NCBI GenBank assembly: GCA_013043915.1
Contig: JABEVH010000045.1
Span: forward strand, 1-9,657
Length of the DNA: 9,657 bases
Reading direction: 5' to 3'
Origin: Pseudomonadales bacterium
GTDB taxonomy: Bacteria > Pseudomonadota > Gammaproteobacteria > Pseudomonadales > Moraxellaceae
Position 1 is the stretch's first letter; every line of letters begins with the position of its first letter. Below, one piece after another: positions 1-4,878 of the stretch. The position numbers and the translations under genes were made by a program. Below the pieces are notes generated by a model, which had not been told where the DNA came from, did not search any database, and was given only the letters and a program-made list of their open reading frames with translations.

Positions 1-1
1 G

Positions 2-472
2 GACAAATACTTTACCGGGGATGGTGCCCGCCGCGACGCTGATGGTTACTACTGGATAACCGGGCGCGTTGATGATGTGCTTAATGTTTCAGGGCATCGT
101 ATGGGCACAGCAGAAATTGAGTCTGCCCTGGTCCTGCACGATGCGGTTGCCGAAGCTGCTGTGGTTGGTTTTCCCCATGACATCAAGGGCCAGGGCATCT
201 ATGCCTATGTCACTTTGATGAATGGCACTTCACCCAGCGACATCTTACGCAAGGAACTTTTGGCTTTTGTGACCAAGGAAATCGGGGCCATCGCTCGTCC
301 TGATGTCATTCAGTTTGCAGGCACCCTGCCGCGCACGCGTTCAGGAAAAATCATGCGCCGCATCCTGCGCAAGATTGCCGAGAATGAACTCAGCAACCTT
401 GGAGATACCTCAACCTTGGCTGATGCCTCGGTGCTGGATGAACTGATCGCCAATCGCCAGAAACTTTCCTGA
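2..472 (+). CDS. acs: Acetyl-coenzyme A synthetase, AMP-forming (C-terminal part only)
   Basis: This is the 3' end of a gene that begins before the window; codons read from base 2 and 156 residues remain before the TGA at 470-472. Acs turns acetate, ATP and CoA into acetyl-CoA, AMP and pyrophosphate in the cytoplasm. The visible part opens with the conserved adenylate-binding stretch KYFTGDGARRDADGYYWITG. It continues through the hinge (GRVDDVLNVSGHR) into the C-terminal mobile domain. The PRTRSGKIMRRILRK motif is present; its lysine (codon 347-349) is the catalytic residue that is reversibly acetylated in known Acs proteins. The ending (SNLGDTSTLAD) is typical of Acs and separates it from propionyl-CoA synthetase and other acyl-CoA ligases. 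The gene converges on the AidB-like gene with a 3-base gap. Acetate activation is commonly under catabolite control, which fits the Cbr module nearby, but the acs promoter is outside the window. Confidence 0.96.
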   Translation, partial: DKYFTGDGARRDADGYYWITGRVDDVLNVSGHRMGTAEIESALVLHDAVAEAAVVGFPHDIKGQGIYAYVTLMNGTSPSDILRKELLAFVTKEIGAIARPDVIQFAGTLPRTRSGKIMRRILRKIAENELSNLGDTSTLADASVLDELIANRQKLS

Positions 473-475
473 CAC

Positions 476-2161
476 CTACAGGCTATGCGCCTCTACCGAG
501 GCGCGCAACAACAAGGTCCGGGCAGCAGCACCTCGCGGCAGGGTTCCGTAGTGATGCTGCGGTCCTTGCTGCAACCTTGAAACACAAAAGGCATCTGCCA
601 CCTCGGCAGGAGAGTAACGTACCATCAGACTAGCCTGCAAAGCCAATGCCATCTGATCTACCCAACGACGTGCATCAAATTCCAGATCACCCGCATCTGC
701 GGACTTAAAACCACGCTGCAATTGGCTGATGAAGCTGTCAAACAATGCATGCTGTCCCTGGGCCAACGCCGTCTCCTGCCAAAAGGCTTCCAGCACAGCA
801 GGGGTTTTGCGTAAAGCTCTCAAGACATCCAGACACTGCACATTGCCACTACCTTCCCAAATGGCATTGATGGGAGCTTCGCGGTAAAGTCTTGGCATCA
901 TGCAGTTTTCCATGACACCGCTTCCCCCTATGCACTCCATAGCTTCATACGCATGCTGTGGTGTGCGCTTGCAAATCCAGTATTTACCTACGGCAACACC
1001 CAGGCGAGCCAATAAACGTTCCGACTCCTGCTCGCTATGATCCAGAGCTCGCGCCATACGCATGCTCAGGTGCAGAGCAGCTTCATTCTCTAGGGCAAGA
1101 TCCGCCAATACATTTTGCATCAACGGTTGCTCGCTGAGCAAGGCACCAAAAGCAGAGCGTTGCTGACAATGATGCAAGGCCTGAGAAACCGCCATACGCA
1201 TACCCGCAGCAGAACCTACCATGCAATCAAAACGTGTCATGGCGACCATTTCAATAATCGTAGACACTCCTCGGCCTTCTTCACCTACCATCCAGCCCAG
1301 AGCTCCTCGCAATTCCACTTCACTGGACGCATTGGAAGCATTACCCATCTTGTCCTTAAGACGTACCAATTCCACAGCATTTTTGTCATTACACCCACGC
1401 CAGCGCGGAACCAAAAAACAGGTGAGACCTCCTGGCGCCTGCGCCAACATTAAAAATGCATCACTCATGGGCGCTGAGACAAAAAACTTATGTCCTACCA
1501 GCTCATAGGGCATACCTGAACCCGGATGACCTAGAGGGTATGCACGGGTGCTGTTGGAACGCACATCCGAGCCTCCCTGTTTTTCTGTCATGGCCATACC
1601 CAGGGTTAAACCTGCTTTGGACTCATGTGAAATATTACGCGCGTCATAAACCCTTGAGCTTATTTTCGGTAGCCAAGACCTGGATAACTCAGGCGTTGCA
1701 CGCAAAGCAGCAACACCGGCAAATGTCATCGTAATGGGGCATCCATGCCCTGCTTCAACCTGGGCATGCATATAGCACATCGCCGCTCGATGCACATGAC
1801 CTGCCACCCTGGCTGCTTCCCAGGGCAAACTATGCAAGCCATGGGTAATCGCCGACTGCATCAGTTGGTGGTAGGCCGGATGAAAACTAACAAGATCCTG
1901 ACGACGACCATAGCGATCATGCGTTGCCAATTCAGGACGTATATGATTGGCCACATCCCCCAGAGCCAAGTATTCCGCTCGGCCTATATGTTGACCAAAA
2001 GCATCTAACTCTGCAGCAGCATGAGCAGCCCCTTCACGATGCACCGCCGCCATCAGCACCTGATCTTGGCTATACAAATTGTAATCTTCAAGAGGGCTGG
2101 CTACATTCTCCACCGTATGAGTGGCATAGTCGCGTTGGCGTGGTGATGCTGAAATTGTCAT
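476..2161 (-). CDS. aidB: AidB-like acyl-CoA dehydrogenase family protein
   Basis: This is a 561-residue flavoprotein of the acyl-CoA dehydrogenase superfamily, closest by eye to E. coli AidB (about 540 residues). AidB is induced during the adaptive response to alkylation, binds DNA and has only weak isovaleryl-CoA dehydrogenase activity. Seen here: an AidB-type N-terminus (THTVENV...NLYSQDQVL...REGA), QVEAGHGCPITMTFA near 133-147, TEKQGGSDVRSNSTRA at 192-207, VGHKFFVSAPMSDA, LKDKMGNASNASSEVE, MTRFDC at 308-313, and IWEGSGN at 434-440, whose glutamate is at the position of the catalytic base. The C-terminal roughly 110 residues, which bind DNA in E. coli AidB, are present but look less conserved. 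The start at 2161 was chosen because GAGGAG lies 7 bases upstream. An in-frame ATG at 2227 would add 22 residues but has GAGG only 2 bases away. It is the only AidB-like gene here and no ada or alkB is visible, so a DNA-protective role is inference. Confidence 0.9.
   Translation of the reverse strand: MTISASPRQRDYATHTVENVASPLEDYNLYSQDQVLMAAVHREGAAHAAAELDAFGQHIGRAEYLALGDVANHIRPELATHDRYGRRQDLVSFHPAYHQLMQSAITHGLHSLPWEAARVAGHVHRAAMCYMHAQVEAGHGCPITMTFAGVAALRATPELSRSWLPKISSRVYDARNISHESKAGLTLGMAMTEKQGGSDVRSNSTRAYPLGHPGSGMPYELVGHKFFVSAPMSDAFLMLAQAPGGLTCFLVPRWRGCNDKNAVELVRLKDKMGNASNASSEVELRGALGWMVGEEGRGVSTIIEMVAMTRFDCMVGSAAGMRMAVSQALHHCQQRSAFGALLSEQPLMQNVLADLALENEAALHLSMRMARALDHSEQESERLLARLGVAVGKYWICKRTPQHAYEAMECIGGSGVMENCMMPRLYREAPINAIWEGSGNVQCLDVLRALRKTPAVLEAFWQETALAQGQHALFDSFISQLQRGFKSADAGDLEFDARRWVDQMALALQASLMVRYSPAEVADAFCVSRLQQGPQHHYGTLPRGAAARTLLLRASVEAHSL
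487..504. other. Inverted repeat at the acs/aidB convergent junction
   Basis: There is a perfect 7-base stem, GCGCCTC-TACC-GAGGCGC, inside the last codons of the AidB-like gene and 15 bases after the acs stop. It could fold in either transcript. Neither side carries a run of T residues, so it is not a standard intrinsic terminator. It may slow polymerase or protect a 3' end, or it may simply reflect GC-rich codons. Confidence 0.35.
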
Positions 2162-2300
2162 AGCAAGACTCCTCGACAAACAGATCAAAAAGAGCTTAAT
2201 CCTGGCAGAGGGAGCGTTGCATAACATGACCTCATCCGACCACCCAGAGCGTCACGCTATATTACATTAAATATCAACAAACGCAAATATCTGTACTTAA

Positions 2301-2702
2301 TCATGAGGCATGGAAATGCAATTTCAACTCAGCTACGACAGAGCGCTGCGGCACAGACATACGACATTCCCACGTCTGTTCAGCAGCATCAACACCTTGC
2401 TCAAGGCAGGTCGTTAATCGCTGCTCAATTACCTCACCCAACTCATTGAATATATCATCATACAAGCGCTGATTTTCCTCAGCATCTGGTGTTTTAAGCG
2501 CCTCCAGCAAAGCCCCTGCACGTTGACCCACAATCTCGAGATGGCGTTGATGTTCATACTGCAAGTCTGCTCCTGAACAACAGCGCAGATGTGAAAAATG
2601 TACCGGACTTTTCAGCATGGCCTGTAGGTCACGGGCAGCATCCCGTAAACCTTGGCGTAATTGCTGACGTAGCTGCTGACCCTCATCCCTGCCCGCATCC
2701 AT
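2301..2702 (-). CDS. Hypothetical helical protein, 133 residues
   Basis: I do not recognise this protein. It is a soluble, mostly helical product without a signal peptide or membrane segment. Residues 8-30 (rich in Gln, Leu and Arg) and 46-100 look like long amphipathic helices. There are four cysteines (41, 42, 99, 113) and a cluster of histidines (35, 38, 51, 54), so metal binding is possible but there is no recognisable site. The start is well supported: GGGAGG lies 9 bases upstream of the ATG at 2702. It sits upstream of the AidB-like gene on the same strand, with a 139-base gap between its stop and the preferred aidB start, and could be co-transcribed with it. It is divergent from the Rieske gene. 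That it is a real gene rests on the ribosome binding site, the divergent arrangement and the absence of a better frame. No function is proposed. Confidence 0.72.
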   Translation of the reverse strand: MDAGRDEGQQLRQQLRQGLRDAARDLQAMLKSPVHFSHLRCCSGADLQYEHQRHLEIVGQRAGALLEALKTPDAEENQRLYDDIFNELGEVIEQRLTTCLEQGVDAAEQTWECRMSVPQRSVVAELKLHFHAS

Positions 2703-2730
2703 GATAAAATACCTCCCGTCGCCTGATATC

Positions 2731-2745
2731 AGCCCTTATTGGGCT
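2731..2745. repeat. Short inverted repeat in the divergent promoter region
   Basis: AGCCC-TTATT-GGGCT forms a 5-base stem with a 5-base loop. It overlaps the predicted -35 hexamer of the Rieske promoter and lies about 30 bases upstream of the start of the divergent 133-residue gene. The position would suit a repressor site, but no regulator is known from the sequence. Confidence 0.3.
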
Positions 2746-2767
2746 AAAGACCAAGGTAAAGTATAGT
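2739..2767 (+). promoter_or_regulatory. Sigma70-type promoter for the Rieske gene
   Basis: TTGGGC (2739-2744) and TATAGT (2762-2767) are separated by exactly 17 bases. The -10 box matches the consensus at 5 of 6 positions, the -35 at 3 of 6. The predicted transcript start is near 2774. That falls on the alternative TTG codon at 2775 and so favours the ATG at 2799 as the true start. Confidence 0.5.
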
Positions 2768-2798
2768 TCACTATTTGAAGCAGGGTAGGCTGGAGCTT

Positions 2799-3128
2799 AT
2801 GGTACTTTGCGCTAATTTTAACCCGTATAATCTTGAAGACCCAGGCACTTGCGAGTTGACGCTGGGTTACCTACCCTTGATCGTGGTACGCTGGCAGGGT
2901 AGCTGGCGTGTTTATCGCAACTACTGTCCGCACTTAGGCATTGGTTTGAATTTTGTCCCAGATGAGTTTCTGGATCATGAAAAGAACTATCTGATGTGCG
3001 CCAATCATGGTGCATTATTTGAAATCGACCAGGGTACATGTATCGCTGGTCCCTGTGTGGGGCAAAAATTGATTGCGATCCCCTGTGAGGTAAGTAACGG
3101 TCAACTTTGGGTAAAACTGGAGCAGTAA
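2799..3128 (+). CDS. Small Rieske [2Fe-2S] domain protein
   Basis: This is a 109-residue single-domain Rieske protein. Both cluster motifs are present: CPHLG (Cys-x-His) and CANHGALF (Cys-x-x-His), about 27 residues apart, giving the two-cysteine, two-histidine ligand set. The surrounding pattern of beta strands (LPLIVVRWQGSWRVYRN before, IAIPCEVSNGQLWVKLE after) fits a complete small ferredoxin-like domain. There is no oxygenase catalytic domain, signal peptide or membrane anchor, so it is a cytosolic electron-transfer or redox protein of unknown partner. I chose ATG 2799 (AGG 9 bases upstream, about 25-base leader from the predicted promoter). A TTG at 2775 would add 8 residues but coincides with the predicted transcript start. 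Its stop is 76 bases before dksA, which has its own promoter signal. Confidence 0.88.
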   Translation: MVLCANFNPYNLEDPGTCELTLGYLPLIVVRWQGSWRVYRNYCPHLGIGLNFVPDEFLDHEKNYLMCANHGALFEIDQGTCIAGPCVGQKLIAIPCEVSNGQLWVKLEQ

Positions 3129-3142
3129 ACTGCTCGCTGAGA

Positions 3143-3171
3143 TTGCAGGACATCAATCTTCCTGCTATAGA
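3143..3171 (+). promoter_or_regulatory. Promoter for dksA (extended -10)
   Basis: TTGCAG (3143-3148) is followed after 17 bases by TATAGA (3166-3171), preceded by TG at 3163-3164 to give an extended -10 element. The predicted start is near 3178, leaving a leader of about 27 bases. The spacer is itself part of an inverted repeat, GCAGGA (3145-3150) and TCCTGC (3160-3165), which could be a protein-binding site. Confidence 0.45.
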
Positions 3172-3204
3172 TGAACGTTTGATAGGCTCAAGGCAATAGC
3201 GATC

Positions 3205-3744
3205 ATGGCAACGAAACCTAGTACTGAAAAAGAAGTCAAAACCAGCAAGGCAAAGTCCCCTCGAGCTACCAAAGGCAATTTGCCTGAGAAGGCAGTTGCG
3301 AACAAGCCGGCCAAGGGAATTGATAGCATGGCGCTGATTCATGGCCAGAACCCTTACGAGGAACTGGCCGGTGAAGACTACATGGGCATACGCCAAAAGG
3401 ATCACTTTCGTAATATCCTGCATGCATGGAAAAAGGAACTGATGGAGGAAGTGGATCGCACCCTGCATTACATGCAGGATGAATCTGCAAATCTTCCTGA
3501 TCCTGTCGATCGTGCCAGCCAGGAGGAGGAGTTTTCCTTAGAATTGCGTGCCCGCGACCGTGAACGTAAATTGATCAAAAAAATTGATGAAACCATCAAA
3601 CGCATCGATGAAGATGATTACGGTTACTGCACGACCTGTGGTGTGGAAATCGGCATACGCCGGCTAGAAGCTCGTCCTACCGCCAATTTATGCATTGACT
3701 GCAAAACCCTGGCTGAAATCAAGGAAAAGCAACTACAGGGTTGA
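3205..3744 (+). CDS. dksA: RNA polymerase-binding transcription factor DksA
   Basis: DksA inserts into the RNA polymerase secondary channel and, with ppGpp, redirects transcription (down at rRNA promoters, up at amino acid biosynthesis promoters). This 179-residue protein aligns almost without gaps to E. coli DksA (151 residues) from about residue 48 on. The coiled-coil tip motif DPVDRA is at 99-104; its two aspartates match D71 and D74 of E. coli. The adjacent QEEEFSLELRARDRERKLIKKI block is nearly identical. The four zinc-ligand cysteines are C142, C145, C163 and C166, so this is the classical zinc form rather than a Cys-poor DksA2. Residues 1-45 are an extension rich in Lys, Ala, Thr and Ser, longer than in E. 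coli. No strong Shine-Dalgarno precedes the ATG (AGG about 12 bases away). An internal Met at 42 is possible but less likely, because the extension is in good coding frame and Lys-rich extensions are common in relatives. Confidence 0.97.
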   Translation: MATKPSTEKEVKTSKAKSPRATKGNLPEKAVANKPAKGIDSMALIHGQNPYEELAGEDYMGIRQKDHFRNILHAWKKELMEEVDRTLHYMQDESANLPDPVDRASQEEEFSLELRARDRERKLIKKIDETIKRIDEDDYGYCTTCGVEIGIRRLEARPTANLCIDCKTLAEIKEKQLQG

Positions 3745-3756
3745 TGCGGCATTATC

Positions 3757-4626
3757 ATGACATATACGGGGCGTTTTGCCCCTAGCCCCAGCGGACCCCT
3801 GCACCGGGGCTCGCTGTTGACCGCTGTAGCCAGTTTTCTAGATGCCCGTGCGTCAGGCGGGCAATGGTTGCTACGCATCGAGGACACCGATCATCAACGT
3901 AGCCGTGCCCACTATGCTGACCTGATACAACAGACTTTGCATACTTACGGACTGGTATGGGACGGCCCCGTCCTAACACAAAGTTTGCGCCTGCAAACCT
4001 ATCATGATCGACTAGATCACTTGGCTGCTCATCATCATCTCTACAACTGCAGCTGTTCCCGCGCTCAACTACGCGGGCATACAATCTACCCAGGCAACTG
4101 CCGACAACAGGATGAACCTCTTCGGCAAAATCAGAACTGGCGCTTACGTGCCGCCGACCTTGAACTGTCGTTCAGTGATCTCCTGCATGGGCCACAGCAG
4201 TATCACCTTCCTTCTAACTGTGGTGACATCATCCTGCGACGACGCGATGGCGACATCGCTTATACCCTGGCGGTTGTGGTCGATGATGCCGACAGCGCGG
4301 TTACCCACGTCGTTCGTGGATCTGATCTGCTCTCGGATACCGCTGTGCAAATCTATTTACAACGATTGCTCGGGCTGCCCGCACTAGAATATCTGCATAT
4401 ACCTGTGCTGCTTGATACTAACGGACGCAAATACTCCAAACAAAACCATGCCCCTCCTCTATCCCTGAACAATCCTGTTCCGGCATTGATCGACACCCTA
4501 ACCCTGCTAGGACATCCTCCTCCCACCTCCATGTATGGAGCCAGCGTTCAGGATCTTCTAGCTTACACCGCCATGCATTGGCAACGAATAAACATTCCAC
4601 GAACCTTGAAACCTTTTTCGCCATGA
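3757..4626 (+). CDS. gluQ: Glutamyl-Q tRNA(Asp) synthetase
   Basis: GluQ-RS activates glutamate and attaches it to the queuosine base at position 34 of tRNA(Asp), not to a tRNA 3' end. It is a truncated relative of glutamyl-tRNA synthetase lacking the anticodon-binding domain. At 289 residues the length fits (E. coli about 300). Seen: the class I HIGH-like signature PSGPLHRG at 11-18, the glutamate-binding EDTD at 42-45, the zinc ligands in NCSC (98, 100), Y111 and C115, VRGSDLL at 187-192, and the KMSKS-equivalent KYSKQ at 225-229. It follows dksA by 12 bases, the conserved dksA-gluQ arrangement of gammaproteobacteria, and is probably co-transcribed with it. No ribosome binding site sits at normal distance; the nearest AGGG is 16 bases upstream, so translation is probably weak or coupled to dksA. 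Confidence 0.96.
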   Translation: MTYTGRFAPSPSGPLHRGSLLTAVASFLDARASGGQWLLRIEDTDHQRSRAHYADLIQQTLHTYGLVWDGPVLTQSLRLQTYHDRLDHLAAHHHLYNCSCSRAQLRGHTIYPGNCRQQDEPLRQNQNWRLRAADLELSFSDLLHGPQQYHLPSNCGDIILRRRDGDIAYTLAVVVDDADSAVTHVVRGSDLLSDTAVQIYLQRLLGLPALEYLHIPVLLDTNGRKYSKQNHAPPLSLNNPVPALIDTLTLLGHPPPTSMYGASVQDLLAYTAMHWQRINIPRTLKPFSP

Positions 4627-4630
4627 ACCT

Positions 4631-4639
4631 TGATATAGT
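4631..4639 (+). promoter_or_regulatory. Possible extended -10 promoter for cbrXAB
   Basis: TGATATAGT is an extended -10 (TG, one base, TATAGT) just after the gluQ stop. No convincing -35 lies 16-18 bases upstream. The predicted start is near 4646, which would place the inverted repeat at 4669-4685 in the transcribed leader. Confidence 0.3.
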
Positions 4640-4668
4640 CGTGAGACTTGTCCAGGGATTTGCTAAGC

Positions 4669-4699
4669 TGTTACTTCACGTAACATTGGCGAGTGTAAC
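4669..4699 (+). promoter_or_regulatory. Predicted CbrB-like site upstream of cbrX
   Basis: TGTTAC-TTCAC-GTAACA (4669-4685) is a perfect 6-base inverted repeat. A further GTAAC follows at 4695-4699, so the pattern is GTTAC, 5 bases, GTAAC, 10 bases, GTAAC. The same half-sites with the same 5- and 10-base gaps occur at 9588-9617, and a partly decayed version at 9162-9191 in front of the small RNA promoter. That repetition is seen directly. CbrB as the binding protein is inferred from the location in all cases next to Cbr genes. The last half-site sits between the putative ribosome binding site and the cbrX ATG, so binding would block transcription or the leader could fold into a hairpin. Confidence 0.55.
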
Positions 4700-4701
4700 G
4701 C

Positions 4702-4878
4702 ATGTATATTGATCGGCTGGTTCTGCTCTTGATGGTGGGTGCATATCTGCTCTCTCCTGCGGTCATTGCATGGTGGAGCCATGGCGGAGAGGACTGGTAT
4801 CGCCCTTATTTGCTATGGGCCCTTCTGATATTTATCAGTTATTGGATCAGCAAAGGACAGGATCTTAATGATATTTAG
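4702..4878 (+). CDS. cbrX: CbrX-like small membrane protein, overlapping cbrA
   Basis: This is a 58-residue hydrophobic peptide ending in TAG at 4876-4878, overlapping the first 11 bases of cbrA in another frame. Two membrane segments are visible, about residues 5-24 (LVLLLMVGAYLLSPAVIAWW) and 36-50, joined by a short loop with WSHGGEDWYRPY. In Pseudomonas a small gene called cbrX precedes and overlaps cbrA, and its translation is coupled to that of cbrA. The position, size, two-helix design and overlap here match. A weak ribosome binding site, GGCGAG, lies 8 bases upstream of the ATG. A role in inserting or assisting the transporter part of CbrA is possible but unproven. The ORF has no competing frame and the composition is that of a genuine membrane peptide. 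Confidence 0.85.
   Translation: MYIDRLVLLLMVGAYLLSPAVIAWWSHGGEDWYRPYLLWALLIFISYWISKGQDLNDI

Noticed and set aside
507..514. AACAACAA after the acs stop as a Crc/Hfq target site
   Set aside because: Crc targets usually lie near the ribosome binding site. This one is in the 3' region, inside the opposite gene, and an AANAANAA match is expected a few times per strand in 10 kb.
1115..1453. Plus-strand open frames across the AidB-like gene (also 1221-1508, 1456-1734, 1745-2008 and 1924-2163)
   Set aside because: These are shadows of the clearly conserved minus-strand protein. Their products show no domain and they lack ribosome binding sites of note.
2225..2227. Upstream ATG as the start of the AidB-like gene
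   Set aside because: The added 22 residues are unlike AidB N-termini and GAGG is only 2 bases from the codon. ATG 2161 has GAGGAG at 7 bases.
3121..3134. AGCAG-TAAA-CTGCT hairpin around the Rieske stop as a terminator
   Set aside because: The stem is only 5 bases and no T run follows.
2818..3468. 216-residue minus-strand open frame spanning the Rieske gene and the start of dksA
   Set aside because: It covers two genes with unmistakable family motifs and a promoter region; its translation resembles no protein family.
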